Source: Synechococcus sp. CS-1329
Lineage (GTDB): Bacteria; Cyanobacteriota; Cyanobacteriia; PCC-6307; Cyanobiaceae
Reading direction: 5' to 3'
Length of the DNA: 64,000 nucleotides
Assembly (NCBI RefSeq): GCF_025128055.1
Contig: NZ_JAHLYS010000015.1
Coordinates: 1-64,000, forward strand
The notes beneath the pieces were generated by a model. The model was not told the DNA's origin. It ran no database searches and saw only the letters and a program-made list of their open reading frames with translations. Positions 53,802-61,798 of this stretch are shown one piece after another. Position 1 is the stretch's first letter, and each line of letters opens with the position of its first letter. The position numbers and the translations under genes are program-made.

Positions 53802-54869
53802 TCAGCAGAGCGAGGAACCGGAGGGGTCCTGCAGCCGCGCGGGCCCCACGGCCTGCAGCGCTTCGCCCAGATCGACGCTGCCGTCGTAGAGGGCGCGGCC
53901 CACGATCACCCCCTCCACCCCCAGGGGGGCCAGGCTGAGCAGGGCCAGCAGGTCGGTGATCGAGCCCACACCGCCGGAGGCGATCAGCGGCAGGGAACTG
54001 GCGCCGGCCATGGCCCGCAGGGCCTCCAGGTTGGGGCCGGCCAGGGTGCCGTCGGTGGCGATGTCGGTGCTGATGATCGCCGCCACGCCGCTGCCCTCGA
54101 AGCTGGCGGCCAGTTCGGTGGCCACGGTGCGGCTCTCCTCGATCCAGCCCCGGGTGGCCACCAGGCCGTTGCGGGCGTCGATGCCCACGACGATGCGGCC
54201 GGGGTGGCGGGCCGCCAGCTGCCGCACCAGCTGCGGCTGCTCGATCGCCACGGTGCCGAGGATGACGCGATCGAGACCGCAGGCCAGCAGGTCATCGGCC
54301 CGCTGGGCCGTGCGCACGCCTCCCCCCAGCTGCACCGGGATCGTCAGGGCGGCGGTGATGGCACGCACCACGGCATCGTTGACGGGCAGGCCACTGCGGG
54401 CGCCGTCGAGGTCGACGAGGTGCAGCCGCTCGGCCCCCTGCTCCTGCCAGGCGAGGGCCTGGGCCACCGGATCGTCACTGAAGCGCGTGACCTGGTCGTA
54501 GTCGCCCTGGTGCAGGCGCACGCACTGCCCGTCGAGCAGGTCGATGGCGGGGATGATCTGCATGGCGGCGGCGGGCTGGTGCTGGGGCAGCTCCCATCCT
54601 CCCTGGCCGCCGCCTGGATCGCTGTCCAGCTCAGGCCCGGCCTGGGGCAGCTGCTGCCAGCCCGGACGCCAGTGGCGGCGGTCGCGCAGCTGCCGCTGGG
54701 GCACCACCAGCCGGAAGCCTGGATCCAGCAGGGCCGCGAGCTCGAAGGCCCGCTCCTGGCCTCGCCCCCGCTGCCCGAGCAGGCGGAAATGGCGATGGCC
54801 GCCGCTCTCGCCCAGGGCCGCCGCCTGGGCGGTCCAGTGGGGCGGCAGCCGCGGCTCGTTTCCGCTCAC
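53802..54869 (-). CDS. hisA: Trp-rich (TIGR02450-like) domain fused in frame to HisA
   Basis: One open frame of 355 codons. Residues 1-78 are a small Trp/Arg-rich domain (LPPHWTAQAAALG ... VVPQRQLRDRRHWRPGWQQL), starting GTG 54869 and overlapping the coq4 stop. After a Gly/Pro linker, Met103 at 54563 begins a full HisA barrel (MQIIPAIDLLDGQCVRLHQGD ... VGIDARNG ... IASGGVGSI), the isomerase of histidine synthesis. There is no stop between them. Either a real fusion or two proteins with an internal hisA start; the latter would give 253 residues for HisA. Confidence 0.88.
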   Translation of the reverse strand: MSGNEPRLPPHWTAQAAALGESGGHRHFRLLGQRGRGQERAFELAALLDPGFRLVVPQRQLRDRRHWRPGWQQLPQAGPELDSDPGGGQGGWELPQHQPAAAMQIIPAIDLLDGQCVRLHQGDYDQVTRFSDDPVAQALAWQEQGAERLHLVDLDGARSGLPVNDAVVRAITAALTIPVQLGGGVRTAQRADDLLACGLDRVILGTVAIEQPQLVRQLAARHPGRIVVGIDARNGLVATRGWIEESRTVATELAASFEGSGVAAIISTDIATDGTLAGPNLEALRAMAGASSLPLIASGGVGSITDLLALLSLAPLGVEGVIVGRALYDGSVDLGEALQAVGPARLQDPSGSSLC

Positions 54870-55576
54870 TGTGCCGACGAGAGCGTCAGCCCATAGGGGG
54901 CGTCATCGGCCGACTCACGCAGTCCCAGTTGCTCACGCCAGCTCTGGATCGGCCGCTCCCAGCCCTCCTCCCAGCGCACCGCCGCCAGGCAGGAGGCGGT
55001 GCGCGCGATGGCCATCGCCTGGGCCAGGGCGGCGCTGAGCTGCTCGAAGTCGAGCTGAGCGGCCTGTGGCTGACCTTGCTGACGGAAGCTGTTCAGCTGG
55101 GCGGCGGTGTTGAGCAGCACGTAGGCCGGGAAGCCGATCTGGTTGGCGGTGATCATCAGCACGCCGTTCTCCCCCACGGGCCCTGTGCCGAAACCCGTCA
55201 CCACGTGGTGAATGTCGTGGGTGGTGGCGATCCGCTGGGTCAGCCAGCGCGCCTCGGTGTCAATCGGGCGGGGCCGGAAGAATGCGGGGTCGTAGTTGAG
55301 CCCGCGGATCAGCTGGGCGTATCGGCGGCCGAGGCTGCCGTCCGGCATCTGGATCATCCGCTCGATGTCCGGCTGCAGGGGCGGGTAGCGCTGGTCCATC
55401 ATCTCCGCGCCGCCGGGCACGGCGCGGAAGCGGCGGACGCAGGCCTCCATCTGGGCGCTCTCGAGCATGTTGTCGACCAGATCGGCCACCGAGTGCAGAT
55501 CGCCGCCGCTGCGGCCAATGGCCGCCAGCAGCTTGAGGTTGTTCAGAGAACGCAGTAGCTCGGTCCAGCGGGCCAT
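54866..55576 (-). CDS. Coq4 family protein
   Basis: 236 residues from ATG 55576 (MARWTELLRSLNNLKLL); the frame extends further upstream with unlikely sequence. The COQ4 zinc-site motif HDIHHVVTGFGTGPVGE is intact, flanked by QIGFPAYVLLN. Coq4 supports ubiquinone synthesis in other organisms, recently linked to ring decarboxylation/hydroxylation; in cyanobacteria the quinone is plastoquinone, so the role is uncertain. It is coupled to the Trp-rich/HisA frame by a GTGA overlap. Confidence 0.88.
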   Translation of the reverse strand: MARWTELLRSLNNLKLLAAIGRSGGDLHSVADLVDNMLESAQMEACVRRFRAVPGGAEMMDQRYPPLQPDIERMIQMPDGSLGRRYAQLIRGLNYDPAFFRPRPIDTEARWLTQRIATTHDIHHVVTGFGTGPVGENGVLMITANQIGFPAYVLLNTAAQLNSFRQQGQPQAAQLDFEQLSAALAQAMAIARTASCLAAVRWEEGWERPIQSWREQLGLRESADDAPYGLTLSSAQ

Positions 55577-55655
55577 GGGTCTGAGGGCGAAGCGTTTCTC
55601 CGCAGCATTGCAGCGGCAGCGGCGCTGGCCGCTTGAATGGCGCCCTCCCCGCTGA

Positions 55656-56582
55656 ATGGCCGTGCAGATTCTGGTGATGGGTGGAACCCGTTTCATCGGC
55701 AAGCCCCTGGTGGCGCAGCTGCTCGCTGCCGGGCATCAGCTGACCCTGTTCACCCGCGGCCGTCAGCCCCTGCCCGAGGGGGTGGAGCATCTCTCGGGCG
55801 ACCGCAGCGACCCGGCCGGCCTTGAGCCCCTGCGGGGCCGTGGCTTCGATGTGATCATCGATTCCAGCGGCCGCAGCGGCGCCGACAGCCAGGCGGTGCT
55901 GGAGCGCACCGGAGCGCCGAGCCACCGCTTCGTCTACGTCAGTTCCGCCGGTGTCTATGCCGACAGCGAGCTCTGGCCCCTGGACGAAGACTCCCCCACC
56001 GATCCCGCCAGCCGCCATGCCGGCAAGCTCGACACCGAAGCCTGGCTGCGCCAGCAGGCCATTCCCTTCACCAGCTTCCGCCCCACCTACATCTACGGAC
56101 CCGGCAACTACAACCCGGTGGAGAGCTGGTTCTTCGATCGGATCGTGCACGGCCAGCCGGTGCCCCTGCCCGGCGATGGCACCACGATCACCCAGCTGGG
56201 TCATGTCAGTGATCTGGCCACGGCGATGGCCCGCTGCCTGGATGTGGAGGCGGCGGCCAACCGCATCTACAACTGCAGCGGCGCCAAGGGCATCAGCTTC
56301 CGGGGCCTGGTGGCTGCGGCGGCGAGGGCCTGCGGCGTGGAGCCCGAGGCGGTGGAGATCCGCAGTTTCGATCCATCCGGCCTCGACAAGAAAGCGCGCA
56401 AGGCCTTCCCCCTGCGCCTGGCCCATTTCCTCACCGACATCCACCGGGTGCAGCGGGAACTGGCCTGGACTCCCGCCTTTGATCTCGACGCCGGCCTGGC
56501 CGACAGCTACAGCAACGACTACGCCCTGCGCGGGGTCACCAGCCCCGACTTCAGCTCCGATCAGGCGCTGCTGGCTGGCTGA
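55656..56582 (+). CDS. NAD-dependent epimerase/dehydratase-like protein (CSP41-like)
   Basis: 308 residues. The nucleotide-binding start MAVQILVMGGTRFIGKPL is followed by a degenerate SDR active site (YVSSAGVYADSE, no clear YxxxK) and FRPTYIYGPGNYNPVESWFFDRI, as in chloroplast stem-loop binding protein CSP41 relatives, which bind and cleave RNA. An enzymatic sugar role is less likely. The 3' end overlaps the pgsA 3' end by 22 bases. Confidence 0.85.
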   Translation: MAVQILVMGGTRFIGKPLVAQLLAAGHQLTLFTRGRQPLPEGVEHLSGDRSDPAGLEPLRGRGFDVIIDSSGRSGADSQAVLERTGAPSHRFVYVSSAGVYADSELWPLDEDSPTDPASRHAGKLDTEAWLRQQAIPFTSFRPTYIYGPGNYNPVESWFFDRIVHGQPVPLPGDGTTITQLGHVSDLATAMARCLDVEAAANRIYNCSGAKGISFRGLVAAAARACGVEPEAVEIRSFDPSGLDKKARKAFPLRLAHFLTDIHRVQRELAWTPAFDLDAGLADSYSNDYALRGVTSPDFSSDQALLAG

Positions 56583-57097
56583 GGCCCGCGCAGGTAGCCG
56601 GCGGCTGAGCTGAGCGCCAGCAGCAGCGAGGGCCAGAACAGCCACCAGCCCAGGCTGCGCAGGCCGCTGGCCAGCGGCCAGCCCGGCGGCCAGAGCAGCA
56701 GCAGCAGCGCCGCGAACTGAAGCACGGTCTTGGCCTTGCCGGCGGCGGAGGCCGGAGCGCCGCTGGCCTGGCCGGCCCGCCAGCCGGAGATCAGCAGCTC
56801 CCGCGCCAGCAGCAGCCACACCGCCCAGAGGGGCAGGCTCCCCTCCCGGGCCAGCCAGAGCAGGGGGGCGCAGACCAGGATCTTGTCGGTGAGCGGGTCG
56901 AGCCGTGCACCCCAGACCGAGCCGCCGCCCGCGCGCCGGGCCAGCCAGCCATCGGCCCAGTCGCTGAAGCCGCCCAGCAGCAGCAGGCCCCAGCCCCAGC
57001 CCGCCTGGCCGGCGCCGAGGGCCAGCAGCAGGGGCAGCCCCAGGAAGGCCCGCGAGACGGTGAGGGCATCGGCCAGACGGCGAGCCGGAGGAGTCAT
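56561..57097 (-). CDS. pgsA: CDP-diacylglycerol-glycerol-3-phosphate 3-phosphatidyltransferase
   Basis: 178 residues from ATG 57097 (MTPPARRLADAL). The CDP-alcohol phosphatidyltransferase signature is complete: DWADGWLARRAGG then GARLDPLTDK. Several membrane helices. It makes phosphatidylglycerol phosphate, the precursor of PG, an essential thylakoid lipid. It is divergent from the CBS protein gene. Confidence 0.93.
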   Translation of the reverse strand: MTPPARRLADALTVSRAFLGLPLLLALGAGQAGWGWGLLLLGGFSDWADGWLARRAGGGSVWGARLDPLTDKILVCAPLLWLAREGSLPLWAVWLLLARELLISGWRAGQASGAPASAAGKAKTVLQFAALLLLLWPPGWPLASGLRSLGWWLFWPSLLLALSSAAGYLRGPQPASSA

Positions 57098-57158
57098 CGC
57101 AGCGGCTCCGGGGCGTACCCCCACGCTGGCCTAGAACCGTTGAAGACGCTCTGCACCG

Positions 57159-57635
57159 ATGACCCCCGACACCCCAGGAACCGTACGGGTGGCCGACGCG
57201 ATGTCCACACCCGTGCTGTCGGTGACACCGAGCACGCCGCTGCAGGAGGCGGTGAAGCTGATGAGTGATCACCACATCAGCGGCCTGCCGGTGCTGGATG
57301 AGCAGGGGGCCCTGGTGGCTGAACTGAGCGAGCAGGATCTGATGGTGCGCGAGAGCGGTTTTGATGCCGGTCCCTACGTGATGCTGCTCGATGCGGTCAT
57401 CTATCTGCGCAACCCGCTCGACTGGGACAAGCAGGTGCATCAGGTGCTGGGCAACACGGTGGCCGATGTGATGAGCCGCCATCCCCACAGCTGCGGCGCC
57501 GACGTGTCGCTCTCGGCGGCGGCCAGGCTGCTGCACGACCGCTCCACCCAGCGGCTGTTCGTGCGCCAGGGCGAGAGCGTGGTGGGGGTGCTCACCCGCG
57601 GCGACGTGGTGCGCGCCCTGGCGGCCCAGGGCTGA
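57159..57635 (+). CDS. two-CBS-domain protein
   Basis: 158 residues consisting of two CBS domains only: VADAMSTPVLSVTPSTPLQEAVKLMSDHHISGLPVLDEQG and VADVMSRHPHSCGADVSLSAAARLLHDRSTQRLFV, ending GVLTRGDVVRAL. CBS pairs bind adenine nucleotides and act as energy sensors on partner proteins. A spacer of about 30 residues between the domains (DAGPYVMLLDAVIYLRNPLDW) is typical of cyanobacterial members. The 3' end overlaps pdeM by 44 bases. Confidence 0.88.
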   Translation: MTPDTPGTVRVADAMSTPVLSVTPSTPLQEAVKLMSDHHISGLPVLDEQGALVAELSEQDLMVRESGFDAGPYVMLLDAVIYLRNPLDWDKQVHQVLGNTVADVMSRHPHSCGADVSLSAAARLLHDRSTQRLFVRQGESVVGVLTRGDVVRALAAQG

Positions 57636-58299
57636 GCTGCCGCCAGGGCACGATCGCCCCATCCGCCACCAGCCAGAGCTGCTCGCCCGGATCACAGGGA
57701 TGTCCGCCGGTGAGCTGCCCGAAGGAGGGCAGCAGCAGGCGTGAGCTGGCGGCGGCGTAGCTGAAGCAGGGCAGGCGCAGGCGGTCGCTGCGATCGCCGA
57801 TCAGCGCCACCGGGTGCAGGTGGCCGCAGATGTGCAGCAGTTCGGTGGTCTCTGGTGGTGGCTGGTCTTCGGGGCCATGGCTGAGCCAGAGCGGCCCTCG
57901 GGCCGTGGCCGGCTCCTGGGGCAGTCCCTCGATCCAGCTGCCCCGTTCGTGGTTGCCGCCGATCAGCCTCAGCGGGCAGCCCAGCAGCTGGGGCAGGGCC
58001 CTGAGTTTCTGACGCAGCTCGGCGGTGAGGCCGATCCGGCTGTGGATCAGATCGCCCAGCACCACCACCTCCCGGGGCCGCCAGCGGTGGGCCAGGGCCA
58101 GCAGGGCGTTGAGGGTGCCCGCATCCCCGTCACTGGGCAGGGCGATGCCGTGGCTCTGGAAGGTTTCGGCCTTGCCCAGGTGCAGGTCGGCCAGCAACAG
58201 CAGCTGCTGCTGGGGATCCCAGAGGGCCTTGGCGGCCAGCAACTCCAGCCGTTGCCCCCGCCAGTGGAAGGGGGCTCGATCGAGGGGGGGATCCGCCAT
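57592..58299 (-). CDS. pdeM: ligase-associated DNA damage response endonuclease PdeM
   Basis: 235 residues of the calcineurin-like metallophosphoesterase fold: LLLADLHLGKAETFQ, VVLGDLIHSR, GGNHERG and HICGHLHPV supply the di-metal ligands. PdeM is the nuclease of the four-gene system that also has an Lhr-like helicase, an ATP-dependent DNA ligase and an Artemis-like exonuclease. The C-terminal part of the helicase is found at the right window edge, which supports this call. Confidence 0.87.
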   Translation of the reverse strand: MADPPLDRAPFHWRGQRLELLAAKALWDPQQQLLLLADLHLGKAETFQSHGIALPSDGDAGTLNALLALAHRWRPREVVVLGDLIHSRIGLTAELRQKLRALPQLLGCPLRLIGGNHERGSWIEGLPQEPATARGPLWLSHGPEDQPPPETTELLHICGHLHPVALIGDRSDRLRLPCFSYAAASSRLLLPSFGQLTGGHPCDPGEQLWLVADGAIVPWRQLSPGPPGRAPRRRG

Positions 58300-58311
58300 C
58301 GCCAGCTGGGC

Positions 58312-58896
58312 TCAGGCCGTGGCCATCGCCGTCTGGTAGGCGGGCCGGGCGCGGGTGGCCTCGATCGTGGCCTGAACCGCCGGGTAGGGGCTCAGGTCCA
58401 GCTGGGGAAAAAAGATCGGCAGGTAGGCCAGATGGGCGTTCACGGCGCAGTCGGCCACACCCCAGGAGGCGCCGATCAGGGGGGTCGCTTCAGCCAGGCG
58501 TTGATCGAGGGCGGCCATCAGCCGCGGAAACTCCCGCTCCCGTGCCGATTCCACGAACAGGGCGGTGGCCAGGGTGGCGTTGGCGAACAGCACCCACTGC
58601 TCGGCCAGCGCCCGCTGCTCGGGGCTGCTGAATTCCTGGCCGTAGCGATCCGCCAGGTAGAGCAGGATCGCGCCGCTCTCGAACAGGCGCAGCGGTCCTC
58701 CCTGGGGGGCCACGGCGCTGGAGTCCTCCAGGGCCGGCACCTTGCCGAAGGGGTTGATCGCCAGGAAGGCCGGCTGCCGGTGCTCATCGGCCTGCATGTC
58801 AAGCAGGCGCCAGCTGTAGGCGATCCCCTTTTCGGCCAGGTACCAGCGGGGCATGGAGGCCCTGGAGCGGGGGCCGCCGTAAAGAGTCAAGGCCAT
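58312..58896 (-). CDS. glutathione S-transferase family protein
   Basis: 194 residues. The N-terminal thioredoxin-like domain (LTLYGGPRSRASMPRWYLAEKGIAYSW ... NPFGKVPALED ... LFESGAILLYLADRYG) and an all-alpha C-terminal domain. The serine of PRSRAS is the probable catalytic residue. It conjugates or reduces substrates with glutathione. It ends 12 bases upstream of the pdeM start on the same strand, so they may be co-transcribed. Confidence 0.9.
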   Translation of the reverse strand: MALTLYGGPRSRASMPRWYLAEKGIAYSWRLLDMQADEHRQPAFLAINPFGKVPALEDSSAVAPQGGPLRLFESGAILLYLADRYGQEFSSPEQRALAEQWVLFANATLATALFVESAREREFPRLMAALDQRLAEATPLIGASWGVADCAVNAHLAYLPIFFPQLDLSPYPAVQATIEATRARPAYQTAMATA

Positions 58897-58927
58897 GGCT
58901 GGGTGCGCTGGAAATCCTCCCCGCAGA

Positions 58928-61054
58928 ATGGGACCTCATGGGCAGGAAGCGCCAGTGGCTGACAGCCTGCTCCGTCTGGCGCCCCTGTTGGTGGGGCGCG
59001 CCCGCCGCGGCATCGTCGGCTCCAGCCGCTATGCCCACACCCTGCGCGAGGCGGTGCGCACCGCCTCGAACGACCCGCAGGCTGGTCCGCTGCTGATCAC
59101 CGGCGAGCCGGGGCTGGAGAAGGACAACATCGCCGCCCTGATCCACTTCGGCTCCCCCGCCCGCCGCCAGCTGTTGCTGCGGCTGGATGGGGCGCTGCTG
59201 CGGGGCGATGGCGCCGAGCTGTTCGCTGCCGCCGGCCGCAGCGGTGAGGGCTCGCTGCTGGAGAACCCCGAGGTGGGCGGGGTGCTGATCGACAAGCTCG
59301 ATCGGGTCGATCCCCAGCTGTTGCCGGCCCTGATGGAGCTGGCCAGCACAGGCCGCTGGCAGGCGCCGGGCCCCGCCACAGCCCCCCGCCATTTCCCCGG
59401 CCGGGTGTTCTTCACCACCGAGGCGGTGGTGCCTGGTTTTGAGCGGGCCTGCACGTTGATCCGGGTGCCGCCGCTGCGGGTGCGGCGCCAGGACCTGGGC
59501 GACTGGTTGCGCTACGACCTGCGCCTCAAGAGCCGGGCCCTGGGCTGGCCCACAGCGCCGGTGGCGGGGGCGGAGCTGGTCCGCCGGCTGCAGACCCGCG
59601 ATTTCCCCGGCAACGTGCGCGAGCTCGAGGATCTGGTGGAGCGGGCCCTGCGCCAGCTGCCGGTGCCGGCCGCGGCCGAGCCGCCGCTGGAGCTGCCCGA
59701 AGACGTCTTCTGGCTCTCTTCCCGTCAGAGCCGCCCCCGCTTCGATCTCTGGCGCTGGAAACCATCGCTGCGCCGCTGGATGCGCTCACCGCGCCTCTGG
59801 AACACCCTGCTCTTCGCTCTGGTGAGCTGGGTGTTCGTGCTGGTGAACCTCTGGCTGTGGCTGGGTCCCCAGGACCGCGCCCACAACGGGGCGCTCAACC
59901 TCTTCTGGGCCTGGTGGTGGCCCCTGATCCTGCTGGGCTATCCCCTGGTGGGCCGCCTCTGGTGTTCCTTCTGCCCGTTCATGGTCTGGGGTGAGATCAG
60001 CCAGCGGCTGGCGGCAGCCATGGGTTGGCAGCCCTCCCGCTGGCCCAGGGGTGAGACCGACCGCTGGGCAGCGCCGGCCCTGGCCGCCGGTTTCGCCGCG
60101 ATCCTTCTCTGGGAGGAGCTGGCGGATCTGGAGAACAGCGCCCGCCTGAGCAGTGCCCTGCTGCTGCTGATCACCGCCGGGGCCGTGATCGGTTCGTTGC
60201 GCTTCGAGAAGCGCTTCTGGTGCCGCTATCTCTGCCCGGTGGGGGGGATGAATGGCCTGTTCGCCAAGCTCTCGGTGCTGGAGCTGCGCGCCCAGGTGGG
60301 CACCTGCAGCGGCAGCTGCAGCACCTATGCCTGCTTCAAGGGTGGTCCTGCCGATGGCGAGGGTCTGGCCACGGCGGGCTGTCCGCTGGGCACCCACCCC
60401 GCCCACCTGGAAGACAACCGCAACTGCGTGCTCTGCCTCACCTGTGTCCAGGCCTGCCCGCACCGCTCCGTGCAGCTGAGCCTGCGGCCCCCTGCCGCCG
60501 ATCTGCAGCGGGAGATGGCCCCACCCGACGGTGAGGCGGGTCTGATCCTGGTGCTGGCCGGGGGGGTCTGCCTCAAGTTCTGGGATCGCCTGCTGGGCGG
60601 TCTGCCCCTGGCCCCTGAGAGCCTGCAGGAGGGCCCCCTGCTGCCGCGCCTGGCCTTTGCGCTGCTGGCCCTGGCGCTGCCCTCGGCCCTGGCCCTGGTG
60701 GCACTCCGGCTGGGCAGTTGGCTGACGCCACCGGCCCGGGCCGCCCGGCGCCTGCGCCTGGGGCTCTATGGCCTGCTGCCCCTGCTCTGGGCCCTGCTGC
60801 TGGCGCGGCACCTGCCGGTGGGGATGGCGGAGGCGGGCCGGTTGCTGCTGGTCAGCTTCAGGCAGCCCCTGCCCAGCTGGAGCGCCGATCAGCACGTGAT
60901 CGCCTTCTGCCAGAGCCTGGTGCTGCTGGTGGGGGTGGGCGGCTCGCTGGTGCTGCTGCGCCGCCTGCTGCTGAACAGCCGGGCGGCCCTGTGGTGGGGC
61001 AGCGCCGTGGCCGTGGTGCTGGGGGCTGGTGGGCGCTGGCTGGTGGCGGGGTAG
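58928..61054 (+). CDS. NtrC-type AAA domain fused to membrane polyferredoxin
   Basis: About 708 residues from ATG 58928 (GTG 58955 possible). Residues 1-250 form a sigma-54-activator-like AAA domain, but the Walker A is degenerate (GEPGLEKD instead of GxxGTGKE) and GAFTGA is absent; the arginine-finger-side RDFPGNVRELEDLVERAL remains. Then come several membrane helices with NapH-like cysteine motifs (CSFCPF, CRYLCPVGGMN), CSGSCSTYACFKG and a 4Fe-4S motif CVLCLTCVQACPHR. Probably a membrane electron-transfer protein with a sensory or assembly domain. Confidence 0.85.
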   Translation: MGPHGQEAPVADSLLRLAPLLVGRARRGIVGSSRYAHTLREAVRTASNDPQAGPLLITGEPGLEKDNIAALIHFGSPARRQLLLRLDGALLRGDGAELFAAAGRSGEGSLLENPEVGGVLIDKLDRVDPQLLPALMELASTGRWQAPGPATAPRHFPGRVFFTTEAVVPGFERACTLIRVPPLRVRRQDLGDWLRYDLRLKSRALGWPTAPVAGAELVRRLQTRDFPGNVRELEDLVERALRQLPVPAAAEPPLELPEDVFWLSSRQSRPRFDLWRWKPSLRRWMRSPRLWNTLLFALVSWVFVLVNLWLWLGPQDRAHNGALNLFWAWWWPLILLGYPLVGRLWCSFCPFMVWGEISQRLAAAMGWQPSRWPRGETDRWAAPALAAGFAAILLWEELADLENSARLSSALLLLITAGAVIGSLRFEKRFWCRYLCPVGGMNGLFAKLSVLELRAQVGTCSGSCSTYACFKGGPADGEGLATAGCPLGTHPAHLEDNRNCVLCLTCVQACPHRSVQLSLRPPAADLQREMAPPDGEAGLILVLAGGVCLKFWDRLLGGLPLAPESLQEGPLLPRLAFALLALALPSALALVALRLGSWLTPPARAARRLRLGLYGLLPLLWALLLARHLPVGMAEAGRLLLVSFRQPLPSWSADQHVIAFCQSLVLLVGVGGSLVLLRRLLLNSRAALWWGSAVAVVLGAGGRWLVAG

Positions 61055-61084
61055 GTGGCGTGGTGGCTGGCCACCGCCGCGCTT

Positions 61085-61378
61085 TCACTGAAATGCGCAA
61101 AGACGCCGGATATCGGAGCTGTTGTAGAGGCTGTGCGTGGCACCGGGGCTGGCCACCGCGAGGTTGTGCTCCTTTGTGAGCAGGTTGGCGGCACCAAGGC
61201 GGTTGGCGATCTCCACCCGCTCCAGGCCGTGGCTACTGCGCCAGAGACGGCAGTCGTGGCGGCTGTTCTGGCCCCCAGCGCCGGCCCTGGCCGCGGCGGT
61301 GGCCGCCAGCAGGGCGGTGATCCATAGGGCGGGCCCAAGGCAGCGGTGGCCAAGGCGACGACATCGAGCGGTGTCCAA
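61085..61378 (-). CDS. hypothetical secreted protein
   Basis: 97 residues. A signal peptide (LGPALWITALLAATAAARAGA) is followed by a mature part with a conserved-looking LWRSSHGLERVEIANRLGAANLLTKEHNLAVASPGATHSLYNSSDIRRLC and two cysteines (DCRLW, RRLCAF) that might pair. No family recognised. It is convergent with the polyferredoxin gene; plus-strand frames across it have no sensible product. Confidence 0.6.
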   Translation of the reverse strand: MDTARCRRLGHRCLGPALWITALLAATAAARAGAGGQNSRHDCRLWRSSHGLERVEIANRLGAANLLTKEHNLAVASPGATHSLYNSSDIRRLCAFQ

Positions 61379-61389
61379 GGTCCAAGCGG

Positions 61390-61695
61390 ATGTGTTCCTC
61401 TTGCTACACCAAAGACGGGGCGCTCCGCCAGGATTCAGCCACGGAAGGAGAGCCCCCAGTGACTCGACGACGCCTCCAGCGCCAGCTCCCCGGCGAAACC
61501 CGCCACTGGCTTGAGTGCCGCCTGCACGCCCTCGAAAGCCTTGAACAGTTCGAAGAGGCCTACGCCCTGCGCATGGAAATGGCCGAGTGGCTGCTGGAGG
61601 ACAGCCACGATCAACCGGTTAACAACCTCACCGTGGCGCGGCTGCTGCGCGATGGAACCGCGCTGATGGATTCCCTGCTCAGCGACCCGACATAA
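61390..61695 (+). CDS. small hypothetical protein
   Basis: 101 residues from ATG 61390; a GTG further in (VTRRRLQRQLPGE) could be the real start because the first 24 residues look non-conserved. The rest is an all-helical, acidic region (ETRHWLECRLHALESLEQFEEAYALRMEMAEWLLEDSHDQPVNNLTVARLL). Unknown function. It is divergent from the secreted hypothetical, 11 bases apart. Confidence 0.6.
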   Translation: MCSSCYTKDGALRQDSATEGEPPVTRRRLQRQLPGETRHWLECRLHALESLEQFEEAYALRMEMAEWLLEDSHDQPVNNLTVARLLRDGTALMDSLLSDPT

Positions 61696-61717
61696 TCAGG
61701 CCAGAAGGCTTCCCCCC

Positions 61718-61798
61718 ATGACCATCGCCCTGCTGATTGCCCTTGTGGGCTCCCTGGTGCTGATGAACTGGATCGTCAAGAAGCTCAGTAAGGCCTGA
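61718..61798 (+). CDS. 26-residue single-helix membrane peptide
   Basis: ATG 61718: MTIALLIALVGSLVLMNWIV then KKLSKA. One hydrophobic helix with a positively charged C-terminus, as in the small one-helix subunits of photosynthetic complexes or stress peptides, but it matches none that I know (not PetN, PetG, PsbM, PsbT or Psb30). It starts 22 bases after the small hypothetical gene and may be co-transcribed. Confidence 0.5.
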   Translation: MTIALLIALVGSLVLMNWIVKKLSKA

